DNA of 64,000 nt from Lacrimispora xylanisolvens (GTDB lineage Bacteria; Bacillota; Clostridia; Lachnospirales; Lachnospiraceae). A program made the translations under genes and the position numbers. Shown here piece by piece: positions 18,849-28,041 of the stretch (within the stretch, counting starts at the first letter, position 1; every line of letters begins with the position of its first letter). The stretch spans positions 124,001 through 188,000 of the forward strand of contig NZ_PTJA01000004.1 of assembly GCF_002934545.1 (NCBI RefSeq), read 5' to 3'. A model generated the notes under the pieces. It saw nothing but the letters and a program-made list of their open reading frames with translations, did no database searches and had not been told where the DNA came from.

Positions 18849-20465
18849 ATGAAAGAAAAACCATTGGAACACCAGATCTATGTCTCTCAGATTTTCAGCA
18901 TAACTCTTGCTATTTTACTGACTTTAGGTGTGTCACTGCATTATAATCTGGTCACAAAAAGAAATTCTCTGGATATGAACATAAAAAATGCTGGTATTTT
19001 TATATCCGGTATGCCTGAAGTCGCTGATATATTAAAAAATGGTCAGCCTTCCGGGGCTTTTAACAAACGCATGGACCTGCTGATTAAAGAACTGGACTAT
19101 ATCGATGTTGTTACCATCTGTAATAAAGACAGCATCCGCTTTTATCATAATAACAAAGCTCTGATCGGAAAAACTTTTGTAGGAGATGACGAGGCTGCCA
19201 TATTAAACGGAGCTGCCCCATACATAACAAACGGAAAGGGTACTTTAGGAAACCAGCGCCGTGCTTTTTTTTCCATAAAAAATGAACAGGATGAAATCAT
19301 TGGTTTTGTAATGGTTTCTGTACTGACCGCCAGTATTTCCCAGCTGACCAGAAATATCCTGCTTGTTTTTCTGCTCCTGGCACTGATGCTGTTGTCCATT
19401 GGTTTTATTGTTTCCGAACTGCTGTATAGCCGTCTGAAAAAAATACTGCTGGGTTATAAACCGGAAGAATTCCGTAAAATTCATATTGAAAGAAAGGAAG
19501 TACTGGATGCCCTGGAAGAAGGTATCTTTGCCATCAATACCGAAGGAGAACTGATCCTTATCAATGAATCTGCAAAGAAAATACTTGATCTGGACACTAT
19601 GCCAGAGTACGGAACAAAGCTGACGGAGCTATATCCGGAAACGAAACTTCCACATGTCCTGCAGACAGGTTTGCCAGAATATAATATCAGCCTTATGATT
19701 AATGGCAAACATATCATGTCAAACCGGATTCCCATTATGGAAAATGGAAAAACTGCTGGAGCCGTATCCATTTTTCGTAATAAGACGGAATACACCCGTC
19801 TGGCAGAAGAACTGACCGGAGCCCGTTACATGGTGGAGACACTCCGCGCCTTAAATCATGAATTTAAAAATAAGCTTCATATCATCCTGGGTTTTATTGA
19901 GATGGGGCAGCCAAAAAAAGTGACTGATTTTATTATCAATACAAGCATGGCATCTACTCTTGCAGTCAGTGAGGTAACAAAGCAGATACAGATTTCCAGC
20001 ATCGCAGCACTTTTAATAGGTAAGATTATCCGTGCAGGGGAACTTGGTATCCGCCTCACCATCAAGCCTGACAGTTCCTGTGTGGAATCAGAGCTTCACC
20101 TGCCAGTGGATTTATACATAACCATCCTGGGTAATCTGATTGAAAATGCAATTGAAGAGTTAAATGACCTAAGCTGTGATATTAAAGAAATTGAAGTGGG
20201 GATTAATATATGGCAATCGGGCAGCATCCTTTCTGTTGATGACACAGGAAGGGGAATTCCCGCCGATCTTCAGGATCAGATATTTGAAAAAGGATATTCC
20301 ACCAAAGGAGACGGACGAGGGTCGGGTATGTTTCTGATTAAGGAACTGGTGGACCAGCATCACGGTATCATTGAGGTGGAATCGGAAGAAAATACAGGTA
20401 CTTCATTTACAATCACCTTTACAGAGGAGGATCATCATGTATCAGGTAATCATTATAGAGGATGA
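18849..20465 (+). CDS. CitA/DcuS-type sensor histidine kinase
   Basis: 538 residues. TM1 at about 13-31, an extracytoplasmic PAS-like (sCache) sensor at about 35-170 with the SIRFYHNN/GKTF region typical of dicarboxylate and citrate sensors, and TM2 at about 176-200. A cytoplasmic PAS follows (about 218-310), then a SpoOB-like dimerisation helix with the phosphoacceptor His in ALNHEFKNKLHIILG (about 339). The ATPase domain has the N box GNLIENAIEEL and G boxes DDTGRGIP and GRGSGMFLIKELV. It likely senses malate or a related acid and phosphorylates the regulator encoded next, overlapping by 29 bases. Its divergent neighbours are malate genes. Confidence 0.9.
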   Translation: MKEKPLEHQIYVSQIFSITLAILLTLGVSLHYNLVTKRNSLDMNIKNAGIFISGMPEVADILKNGQPSGAFNKRMDLLIKELDYIDVVTICNKDSIRFYHNNKALIGKTFVGDDEAAILNGAAPYITNGKGTLGNQRRAFFSIKNEQDEIIGFVMVSVLTASISQLTRNILLVFLLLALMLLSIGFIVSELLYSRLKKILLGYKPEEFRKIHIERKEVLDALEEGIFAINTEGELILINESAKKILDLDTMPEYGTKLTELYPETKLPHVLQTGLPEYNISLMINGKHIMSNRIPIMENGKTAGAVSIFRNKTEYTRLAEELTGARYMVETLRALNHEFKNKLHIILGFIEMGQPKKVTDFIINTSMASTLAVSEVTKQIQISSIAALLIGKIIRAGELGIRLTIKPDSSCVESELHLPVDLYITILGNLIENAIEELNDLSCDIKEIEVGINIWQSGSILSVDDTGRGIPADLQDQIFEKGYSTKGDGRGSGMFLIKELVDQHHGIIEVESEENTGTSFTITFTEEDHHVSGNHYRG

Positions 20466-21117
20466 CCCCATGGTAGCTTCTATTAACAGACAATATGTGG
20501 AATTAAACAAATATCTAAAGGTAACCGGCCAGTTTTCCAATGGGAAAGATGCTCTTAATTATTTAAAGGACCATACCGCAGATCTGGCAATTATGGATGT
20601 CTACATGCCGGTAATGGGTGGAGTGGAACTTCTTACTGAAATACGAAAGCTGCATAAGCACATCGATGTCATCATGGTTACGGCTGCAACTGATGCTTCT
20701 CATGTAAAGAAGCTGCTGGGCCTTGGAGTCATTGATTATCTGGTGAAGCCTTTTGAATATGTTCGTTTTAATCACGCATTGGCACGGTTCATGGAACATC
20801 AGGAACTGCTTAAGCAGGAGACTTTCTCTCAGGAGCAGCTGGATTCCCTGTTTGAGGTTTCTGCAGGCACTGCCTCTCAGCAGGAGGTGCTTCGAAAGGG
20901 TCTTCAGGAAAAAACTCTGGATACCATTTTATCGTATATGAAAGAACACCCTGCAGATTCACTCACCAGTGAAACCGTTGCAGAGGAGGTTCACTTATCA
21001 AGGGTAACTGTACGCAGATATATGAATTATCTTCTGGATAAAAAGCAGATTGTCAGTGACATCGATTATACCACTGGTGGCCGGCCATCGATTATTTACC
21101 GGTATGTAAAAGAATAA
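20437..21117 (+). CDS. CitB/DcuR-family response regulator
   Basis: 226 residues from ATG 20437-20439, chosen because GAGGAGG lies 6 bases upstream; the open frame extends further upstream inside the kinase gene. The receiver domain (about 1-120) has acidic pair EDD at the start, phospho-acceptor Asp in LAIMDVYMPVMGG (about 54) and Lys in DYLVKPFEY (about 104). The C-terminal HTH (about 165-225: TSETVAEEVHLSRVTVRRYMNYLLDK) is of the CitB/DcuR type. It probably activates the divergent malate operon. Confidence 0.9.
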   Translation: MYQVIIIEDDPMVASINRQYVELNKYLKVTGQFSNGKDALNYLKDHTADLAIMDVYMPVMGGVELLTEIRKLHKHIDVIMVTAATDASHVKKLLGLGVIDYLVKPFEYVRFNHALARFMEHQELLKQETFSQEQLDSLFEVSAGTASQQEVLRKGLQEKTLDTILSYMKEHPADSLTSETVAEEVHLSRVTVRRYMNYLLDKKQIVSDIDYTTGGRPSIIYRYVKE

Positions 21118-21145
21118 CAGGTGAGATTTTTCCACCTGTTATTCT
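21111..21145. terminator. Bidirectional terminator between the response regulator and dctP
   Basis: A 13-bp perfect stem (21111-21123 with 21133-21145) around a short A/T loop, with T-rich tails on both strands. It overlaps the stop codons of the two convergent genes. Confidence 0.8.
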
Positions 21146-22281
21146 TATTTTTGAATATCAATGATTTTATATAACCATCTTTCCAGTCCCGGTGTGAAGC
21201 TGACCCGGACGATTTCTTCGTCTTTTCTGGCTTCTTCCTCTTCATTATGAGACAGGGGAATTACTGTTACTCCTTTATCCACCATCTCTTTTTTCAGTTT
21301 CTCTTCTACAGAAACAATTTCTTTCTTGTTCCATTCCGAAGCCATTTTACCGGCCTCCCTTAAAAGATTCTGGTCTTCTTTGCTTAATGTGTTCCATTTT
21401 CGTTCTGACATCATGATGATTCCAGGGCTGAAAACGTGTCCACTTAGAAGATAATAAGGGGCAACCTCATAAAATCGGTTGGAAAGATACGCCGGAATGG
21501 GATTTTCTGCGCCTTCCACATCACCGTTTGCCAATGCATTATATAAATCTTCATAACGCATGGGAATGGGCTGTGCTCCCAGCGCAGATATGGTATCCAT
21601 CATAAGAACGGATTCCGGGACTCTGATTCTTTTATTTTTCAAATCAGCAAGGTTTTTAATGGGCTCCGTTGTAAAAATATTTCTGGCACCCTCATCTGTA
21701 TAGAAAAGCCCGACCATATTGGCGCCAATCTCCTGTCCTTCATTTAGAAATGCCCTGCCAAGATCCTTATTGTCTAAAACCTTCCACATCCCTTCCCTGC
21801 TCTTAAAAATGTAGGGAAGACCAAACAGATTCAGCTTTTTAAACCCATACCCGGTCAGTACATTGGTATTAACGCGGTACAAATCAAGCAAACCATTTCC
21901 TGTCTTTAATGAATTAAGAGACGTTTTCTCATCTCCCAGAACTGCCCCTGGAAATATATCAACTTTAATTCTTCCATCAGACAATTCATAGACGTATTCT
22001 GCAAACTTTTCTGCAACTTTGGTATCAATATTCCCCTCAGGGTTAACTTCTCCATACTTTAAAACCAGTTCTGGCACTGACGGAGTTGCCCGCACTGCCT
22101 TTGTGGCTGCAGTGGATGTAGTGGCAGTGGCTGCCTTTGCTGTGGCCTGCGCTGCCTCTGCTTCTTCCGCCTTTGTTTCTGCGGAAGCTTTGCTGCTTTC
22201 TTTTACAGCGATACCGGAACCACAACCATTCAGACACAGGATCATTGCAGTAATAAATAGGAAAGCCAGTGGTTTCTTCAT
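21145..22281 (-). CDS. dctP: TRAP transporter solute-binding lipoprotein (DctP family)
   Basis: 378 residues. A lipoprotein signal ends at LNGC (about residue 20). A low-complexity Ala/Thr/Glu linker follows (about 28-65), then a DctP fold with DIFPGAVLGDEKTSLNSLKTG and the ligand-pocket region RIRVPESVLMMDTISALGAQPIPMRYEDLYNALANGDVEGAEN. It would bind an organic acid outside the membrane and hand it to a DctQM permease. No dctQ or dctM lies beside it, so it is either an orphan or works as an extracellular co-sensor for the adjacent kinase, as known for some DctP-type proteins; the second option is inference. Confidence 0.88.
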   Translation of the reverse strand: MKKPLAFLFITAMILCLNGCGSGIAVKESSKASAETKAEEAEAAQATAKAATATTSTAATKAVRATPSVPELVLKYGEVNPEGNIDTKVAEKFAEYVYELSDGRIKVDIFPGAVLGDEKTSLNSLKTGNGLLDLYRVNTNVLTGYGFKKLNLFGLPYIFKSREGMWKVLDNKDLGRAFLNEGQEIGANMVGLFYTDEGARNIFTTEPIKNLADLKNKRIRVPESVLMMDTISALGAQPIPMRYEDLYNALANGDVEGAENPIPAYLSNRFYEVAPYYLLSGHVFSPGIIMMSERKWNTLSKEDQNLLREAGKMASEWNKKEIVSVEEKLKKEMVDKGVTVIPLSHNEEEEARKDEEIVRVSFTPGLERWLYKIIDIQK

Positions 22282-22348
22282 AATCGCTCCTCCTGTTTGT
22301 TTCTAAAAACTTTTCTGTTTCATTATGCCCAGAAGTTTGCATTTCAAT

Positions 22349-22394
22349 TAAAAAAATTCCGCCAGGAAGCAGATCAGATCGTTCCTGGCAGAAT
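22349..22394 (-). terminator. Terminator after recQ
   Basis: A 13-bp stem with one G-T pair (22356-22368 with 22382-22394), a 13-base loop and seven T on the minus strand, immediately after the recQ stop codon. Confidence 0.85.
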
Positions 22395-22396
22395 TT

Positions 22397-24229
22397 TTAT
22401 TTTAAAATTTCTAAAAATCTTTCTCCATATTTATCGTATTTAAATGTTCCCACACCGGACACCAATAGCATCTCTTCCCGGTTTTTTGGTTTTTGCACCG
22501 ACATATGGATCAGCGTTTTATCGGAAAATACAATATAAGGCGGTACTTTTTCTTCTTTGGCTATTTTAAGCCGCAGTGTTCTTAATTTTTCAAACAGTTC
22601 TTCCTCTGCCTTAGAAAGATCCAGTGGCGATGAACTGCTCTTTTTTGTCTTACGGTTTTCTTTTGCCTCTGAAACAGCAGCTTCCTCTTTTGCCATCTTC
22701 ATGAGTATGGTTTCTTCTTCCTTTAAAACAGCACCTGCCTTTTGCGTCAGCTTTACAATGGCATATTCATCGTTGGTGACAGACAGATACTCCTTTAAAA
22801 GAAGATGATTCATGACCTGTCTCAGCTTGTATACAGGAACTTTTGATAAAACTGCATAATGGGGGTTTTCATTCATACCGTAATTCCTGATCTTAGCCGT
22901 ATTGGCGCCATGCAGAGTATCCATAATTACGTTGGCGCCATACCGCTGTCTGCTGGTTTCCGTACATCCAATCATGGCTTTTGCAATATCCGTCACATCT
23001 ACAGTCTCAAATCCGGTTAAGCAGTTGGAACAATTCCCGCAGTAATTTTCCTTATACTCTCCAAAATAGCGGAGTATGTAATCCCTCAGGCAATCGTTGG
23101 TAAAGCAGTAATAGGTCATTTTTTTCAGCCGTTCTCTGTCCCGTTCTTCCACAAGCTTTCGGGTAATGGGATCAAGTTCCTGATTATCCTGATTGCTTTC
23201 AATAAACATCTGATTGGTAATTACATCCTGACCACCATAAAGAAGCAGGCACTCTCCCGGCTCCCCGTCTCTGGAGCAGCGTCCCACTTCCTGATAATAG
23301 GACTCCAGATTTTTTGGCATATTATAATGAATGACATAGCGGACATTGGACTTATCAATACCCATTCCAAAGGCATTGGTAGCCACCATAATAAGGCTCT
23401 TGTCATAAATAAAATCATCCTGATTGGTTCTGCGTTCTGCATCACTTAGTCCTGCATGATACCTGGTTGCAGAAAATCCCTCTTTGTTTAATTTCCCACA
23501 GACTTCCTCCACCATCTTTCTGGTGAGACAATAGATGATTCCACACTGTCCGGGATGTCTCTCCACAAAATTTTTCATGGTGGCATACTTATCCTTCGGA
23601 GACTGCACACTTAAATAAAGATTGGGTCTGTCATAACCAGTTGATACAACAGCCGGATCCTGAAGCATTAAAATGTCAATAATATCTTCACGAACCTCCT
23701 TTGTCGCCGTAGCAGTAAAAGCACTGATCACCGGTCGTTTTGGAAGTTTTTCAATAAAATCAACAATCTTTAAATAGCTGGGTCTAAAGTCCTGTCCCCA
23801 CTGGGATACGCAATGAGCTTCGTCCACTGCCACCATAGAAATCCGGACGTTTAAACAAAAATCCAAAAATTCTTCGGTCAAAAGCCGTTCCGGTGCAACG
23901 TAAATAATGGGATAGCGCCCTTCCCGTGCATAAGCGAGGGCTTTTATATACTGACTTGAACTTAAAGAACTGTTAAGATATGCGGCGTGAATGCCTGCCT
24001 GATTGAGTGAAGCGACCTGATCTTTCATCAGGGAAATCAAAGGGGAAATAACTAAAGTAATTCCTTCTCTCATAAGAGCCGGAACCTGAAAGCAAAGAGA
24101 CTTACCTGAACCAGTCGGCATAATCCCCATGGCATCTCTCCCTGCCAGAATGCTGTCAATCAGTATTTCCTGCCCTTCCCGGAAACTGTCGTAACCGAAA
24201 TAGTGCCTGAGTACTTGATGTTTATCCAT
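22397..24229 (-). CDS. recQ: RecQ-family ATP-dependent DNA helicase
   Basis: 610 residues. The DEAH helicase core has Walker A MPTGSGKSLCFQVPAL (about 37), VDEAHCVSQWGQDFRPSY (motif II plus the RecQ aromatic loop), SAFTATAT (III), TNAFGMGIDKSNVRYVIHYNMP (V) and YYQEVGRCSRDGE (VI). A zinc-binding RQC segment has C-x-NCLRDYILRYFGE-x-NCGNCSNC. The C-terminal HRDC-like domain ends with LLVSGVGTFKYDKYG. A 3'-5' helicase of recombination and replication repair. Single-gene unit with its own terminator. Confidence 0.95.
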   Translation of the reverse strand: MDKHQVLRHYFGYDSFREGQEILIDSILAGRDAMGIMPTGSGKSLCFQVPALMREGITLVISPLISLMKDQVASLNQAGIHAAYLNSSLSSSQYIKALAYAREGRYPIIYVAPERLLTEEFLDFCLNVRISMVAVDEAHCVSQWGQDFRPSYLKIVDFIEKLPKRPVISAFTATATKEVREDIIDILMLQDPAVVSTGYDRPNLYLSVQSPKDKYATMKNFVERHPGQCGIIYCLTRKMVEEVCGKLNKEGFSATRYHAGLSDAERRTNQDDFIYDKSLIMVATNAFGMGIDKSNVRYVIHYNMPKNLESYYQEVGRCSRDGEPGECLLLYGGQDVITNQMFIESNQDNQELDPITRKLVEERDRERLKKMTYYCFTNDCLRDYILRYFGEYKENYCGNCSNCLTGFETVDVTDIAKAMIGCTETSRQRYGANVIMDTLHGANTAKIRNYGMNENPHYAVLSKVPVYKLRQVMNHLLLKEYLSVTNDEYAIVKLTQKAGAVLKEEETILMKMAKEEAAVSEAKENRKTKKSSSSPLDLSKAEEELFEKLRTLRLKIAKEEKVPPYIVFSDKTLIHMSVQKPKNREEMLLVSGVGTFKYDKYGERFLEILK

Positions 24230-24356
24230 GTATCGTATTTTTATGCTCCTTTTCCTTTTTTTCCATTGTACCAGATTTCTAGCGCGATGGCTAGCGCCGC
24301 TGCATATTTTCCTCTACCTTTTCTCTAACTTTAACTAATTTAGACCTGCTATACAA

Positions 24357-24402
24357 CAAAGAAAGAAGCAGGGAAATTTGTCTCCTCTGCTCCTTTCTTT
24401 TG
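24357..24402. terminator. Possible terminator hairpin
   Basis: A 15-base, mostly paired stem (24357-24371 with 24387-24402) in the 276-base gap between recQ and the small membrane protein gene. T-rich on the plus side; it may end the transcript of the small gene at 24506-24676. Nothing else is recognisable in the gap. Confidence 0.4.
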
Positions 24403-24505
24403 TTGTTTTTCCGATCATATATAATGATTGAAATCACAGTTTTTCATACATGTTCTGATTGCATATGATATTGATATTCCAATACTGAACTGTAAAAATT
24501 GTATC

Positions 24506-24676
24506 TTACACGAACAGCGCCAGTAATATGTAACCAAAACCAAAAATCAGAAAAAAGCCCCCTAAAACTTTAATCATTATTTTGGATTTGGCTGCCGGAA
24601 AAATTTCAAGAAATTTTTCATATGGCATAAATACCAGAAGCAATCCAATTACGATAAATGCAATTGCAGTAAAAAT
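24506..24676 (-). CDS. Small two-helix membrane protein with apparent ATT start
   Basis: 56 codons: a first hydrophobic helix (about 3-17), a short charged loop PYEKFLEIFPAAKSK, and a second helix (about 37-55). The frame has a stop shortly upstream and no ATG, GTG or TTG between that stop and the ATT at 24674-24676. A strong GGGAGGAG site lies 7 bases before this ATT. Starting at the internal ATG would delete the first helix. This is therefore a candidate rare AUU start. Function unknown; too short for standard gene finders. Confidence 0.6.
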   Translation of the reverse strand: MFTAIAFIVIGLLLVFMPYEKFLEIFPAAKSKIMIKVLGGFFLIFGFGYILLALFV

Positions 24677-24814
24677 CCTATCTCCTCCCTTCCTGTTTCC
24701 ATTGTGGTGATTATACTACAAAAGACTGCATTTTTTTCGTTCATGTAATATTTAGCGCTCTACATGTAATTTTTGGTAAAAAAAGGGGCTGATTGGGTAC
24801 GGATTGGGTTGGAT

Positions 24815-26815
24815 TTATATTTTTCCAATCAATTCTTTCTGACTTCCGTCACGAAGAAAAACAGGAATCTGATCAATACCGGCTGTCTGATGAACAATTT
24901 GTCCACCTTCGTATTTTGTTCCATCATAAATCAGGGTCCAGCCAGCTCCGCGTGGGAGATATACATCCCTTTCGTATGTATTCTCGTAAAGAATTGGCGC
25001 CACCAGAATATCGGAACCAAACATATACTGATCGGTCAGATCCCAGCACATCTCATCCTGGGGAAATTCATAGAACATGGTACGCATGACTGGTTTACCA
25101 AATTCATGGGCTTCATTCATTAATTTCCGCAAATAAGGCCGCATTGCTTCTCTGAACTGTATGTATTTTTCTAAAATAGGTGTGTTTACTTCTCCAAAGC
25201 TCCATATTTCATTATCTGCTCCTGTTGGCATTGATGGGGAACCGTCTGCGTGATTAACTGGCTTTGATGGACTCCGGTCGCCATGAAGCCGCATAACCGG
25301 ACAGAACGTTCCCCACTGGAACCAGCGAACGAACAGCTGCTGGAAGGAAGGATCTGTGGGATCTCCGCCCATGAATCCTCCGATGTCAGTTGTCCACCAG
25401 GGAATTCCGGCTATTCCCATATTCAGACCTGCACAAAGCTGTTCTCTAAACGTCTTCCAATCGCTGTGGATATCCCCGGACCATACCAGTGCGCCATAGC
25501 GCTGGCTGCCTGCCCAGGCGCAACGCAGCAGATTAACCGCTGTATCCATACCGGAAGCAATCTGACCATCATAGAAAGTTTTTGCATAGAGCTGGGGATA
25601 AATATTTCCGATCTGATTAACAGGTCCCATATAATAGCGGTAATTGTCATACTCATATGTGGAAAATTCAGGCTCGGCCTCATCAAGCCAGAAGGTTTTA
25701 ATCCCGTAATCATAATAATTCTTTCTGCATAAGTTCCATACATATTCTCTGGTTTTTGGATTGGTCGCATCAAAAAATGCATTCTCCCCCTGGAACCGCA
25801 TTGCAATGGGAACTCCGCGTTCTGATTTTACAAGCAGTCCTTTCTGTTTCATTTCCTCATAATTTTCACTGGTTAAGTTCACCTGAGGCCAGATGGAAAC
25901 CATCAGCTCCATTCCGTAACTGTTTAGTTCCTCTACCATTGCTTTTGGATCGGGGAAATCATTTTCATCAAAACGGTAGTCCCCACACTTCGGCCAGTGA
26001 TAGAAATCAACCACGATCACATCTACCGGAATCCCTCTTTTATGATATTCTCTGGCAACGCTTAAAAGTTCTTCCTGATTCCAGTATCTTAACTTGCACT
26101 GCCAGAATCCAAGACCATGTTCCGGCATGGGAGGAGGTGTTCCGGTGGCTTTGGCATAGGCTCCCACGATTTCTTCCGGGGTATCCCCTGCGGTGATCCA
26201 GTAATCCATCTGCCTGGTGCTTTCTGCATACCACTGGGTAATGTTCTTTCCGAAGGAGGCGGTTCCCACTGCAGGGTTGTGCCAGAAAAAGCCATATCCT
26301 TTATCAGAAAGTACAAAGGGAACAGATGCCTGGGAGTTTCTATGGGCAAGTTCTAAAATGCAGTTCTTCACGTTTAAGACTTCCTGCTGATACTGCCCCA
26401 TTCCGTACAGCCGTTCCGACTGGTCGGATGCAAATGTTACCGTCAGCTCATAGTCACCTCCCAGTCTGGGTTTGAAATTTCTGGTCTTTTTATTAAGGGC
26501 ACCCCCGGCTTTTTCTTCCTCCAGAAGCAGTTCTCCCTTCTGGTTAAAAAAACTTACCCTGCATCTTTTGTGCCAGTCGTCTACTGATAACACTGCAGTG
26601 ATTTTTCCGTTGGTAATTGAGCCGTTAAACTCATCTTTTATTATGATTGCGGCTGTTGTAAATGGTGCTGAGAGAAGTGCGTAATCCGTATCTTTAATAT
26701 CCCCCATCATCACGGCTCGCACCCGCAGGGAATTTGTTCCCCACGGCTCGATACGAAGGGTTTCCCCGTCATTTTCAAAAATAATAGTTCCCTGGTCTTC
26801 TCTGATATAATTCAT
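24815..26815 (-). CDS. Glycoside hydrolase family 31 (alpha-xylosidase/alpha-glucosidase type)
   Basis: 666 residues from ATG 26813-26815 (AGGGG 10 bases upstream; the earlier ATG adds 10 residues). An N-terminal galactose-mutarotase-like sandwich, then a TIM barrel with VIVVDFYHWPKCGDYRFDENDFPDP, catalytic nucleophile Asp in KTFWLDEAEPE (about 390), and acid/base region WSGDIHSDWKTFREQ, followed by GIPWWTTDIGGF and MRLHGDR. The pattern is closest to the alpha-xylosidase (YicI/XylS) branch. No signal peptide, so it acts on imported xylo- or gluco-oligosaccharides in the cytosol. The divergently placed AraC regulator is not in the same operon but may control it. Confidence 0.88.
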   Translation of the reverse strand: MNYIREDQGTIIFENDGETLRIEPWGTNSLRVRAVMMGDIKDTDYALLSAPFTTAAIIIKDEFNGSITNGKITAVLSVDDWHKRCRVSFFNQKGELLLEEEKAGGALNKKTRNFKPRLGGDYELTVTFASDQSERLYGMGQYQQEVLNVKNCILELAHRNSQASVPFVLSDKGYGFFWHNPAVGTASFGKNITQWYAESTRQMDYWITAGDTPEEIVGAYAKATGTPPPMPEHGLGFWQCKLRYWNQEELLSVAREYHKRGIPVDVIVVDFYHWPKCGDYRFDENDFPDPKAMVEELNSYGMELMVSIWPQVNLTSENYEEMKQKGLLVKSERGVPIAMRFQGENAFFDATNPKTREYVWNLCRKNYYDYGIKTFWLDEAEPEFSTYEYDNYRYYMGPVNQIGNIYPQLYAKTFYDGQIASGMDTAVNLLRCAWAGSQRYGALVWSGDIHSDWKTFREQLCAGLNMGIAGIPWWTTDIGGFMGGDPTDPSFQQLFVRWFQWGTFCPVMRLHGDRSPSKPVNHADGSPSMPTGADNEIWSFGEVNTPILEKYIQFREAMRPYLRKLMNEAHEFGKPVMRTMFYEFPQDEMCWDLTDQYMFGSDILVAPILYENTYERDVYLPRGAGWTLIYDGTKYEGGQIVHQTAGIDQIPVFLRDGSQKELIGKI

Positions 26816-26935
26816 GCCTGTTTTACCCCTTTCTATCGGATACATACTATTATTTTAGTTGTATGCACATGAAGTTACCCTGTTTTTATTGACCTCTTTT
26901 ATTAAAAAAGTAACTTTATTGGAGACGGGATAATA

Positions 26936-26975
26936 AAGGAGAGAGGCTCCGTAAATGATTGGAGCTCCTCTCCTT
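26936..26975 (-). terminator. Hairpin after the AraC gene (copy A of a duplicated terminator)
   Basis: Arms of about 15 bases (26936-26950 with 26961-26975) with one two-base mismatch. No long T run. A second copy with a perfect stem lies at 43623-43664, 16.7 kb away, together with a copy of the gene's 3' end. Confidence 0.6.
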
Positions 26976-26995
26976 GTGGGATAGGTGCAGTATGA

Positions 26996-27958
26996 TTAAA
27001 TATTAACTTCGTTCCGGTATCTTGTAGGAATCATATGATAATGCTTCTTAAAACTGACTGTAAAGTAATTGGAATTGGAAAAGCCGGTGCGGATTGCAAT
27101 CTCTTCCATCCCAAGGTGTGTGGTGCGAACCAGATTCTCAGCTTCCCGCAGCCGCACATGAGTCAGGTACTCATGAAAGGTCATGTGAAATGCATGTTTA
27201 AAGTAGCGGCAAAAATACCCCTTGCTCATGGAAACGTGCTTTGCTGCGTCACTTAGATTGATTCTGTTTGTGTAATTTTCTATTATGTAATGATTGATGT
27301 TTTTCATAAACAGGCCGATTCCTGCATCAGTCTGTTCCTGGGTTTGTGTTATTTTTCCGCTTTTTATTACTTCATAGAAGAATTCCAATACTCTGGCTTT
27401 TAAGAGCAGTTCAAATCCTTTTTGGCCATTTTCATATATAGCGTAAGCTTCATTTAAAAGCTGATACTGTCTTTCACTCTCCTGCTGTTGGGATGACAGA
27501 AAAATATAAGGTCCGGTTGTTACGGAAAATAGGGGGTCAATGTAATTTTGCCTGATGACATCATTTTCCATACTGCCTACGAACTCATAGCTGAATAGGA
27601 TTGTCCGGTAAATGAGGTCTTCTTTTAGAAAATCATTGGAGCCGTGGATTCTGTCTGGGCGTATTAACAGAACGTCTCCTGCACGGACTTGAATCTCTTC
27701 ATTTTCTATGCTGATTCTGGCAGTTCCTTTACATACCCAGAATAGTTCCAGTTCCCTGTGACAATGGAAATATAGGGGAGGCTCCTGACCCAGACCAACC
27801 AGACCTCCAAAGTTCTCTCCGTTCATAATGTAGGTGTGAAAGGTTTTTCCTTCCCTTAGCCTGATATCGGTTTCGTGGGTGCTGAATGGGAAGAAGGCGT
27901 TTCCGTGCTGGATCGGCTCTTTGTATTTTGATCTTCTGGTTGATTCCATGGAGTCCAT
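26996..27958 (-). CDS. AraC-family transcriptional regulator with cupin sensor domain
   Basis: 320 residues from ATG 27956-27958, with GGGGGAGG about 12 bases upstream; the longer frame starts without a binding site. The N-terminal cupin part (about 30-165) includes PPLYFHCHRELELFWVCKG and VRAGDVLLIRPDRIHG, the usual sugar-binding pocket. The C-terminal double HTH (about 220-320) includes LSDAAKHVSMSKGYFCRYFKHAFHMTFHEYLTHVRL and FSNSNYFTVSFKKHYHMIPTRYR. It probably controls sugar genes such as the GH31 gene next door. The last codons and terminator are duplicated at 43623-43726. Confidence 0.9.
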   Translation of the reverse strand: MDSMESTRRSKYKEPIQHGNAFFPFSTHETDIRLREGKTFHTYIMNGENFGGLVGLGQEPPLYFHCHRELELFWVCKGTARISIENEEIQVRAGDVLLIRPDRIHGSNDFLKEDLIYRTILFSYEFVGSMENDVIRQNYIDPLFSVTTGPYIFLSSQQQESERQYQLLNEAYAIYENGQKGFELLLKARVLEFFYEVIKSGKITQTQEQTDAGIGLFMKNINHYIIENYTNRINLSDAAKHVSMSKGYFCRYFKHAFHMTFHEYLTHVRLREAENLVRTTHLGMEEIAIRTGFSNSNYFTVSFKKHYHMIPTRYRNEVNI

Positions 27959-28041
27959 CTGGTTTGTCACCTCCCCCTTTCTTTTTTTATACTTCAATCG
28001 ATATAACCGTTTAAATAATTATAACATAGCTTTGTGGTTTA

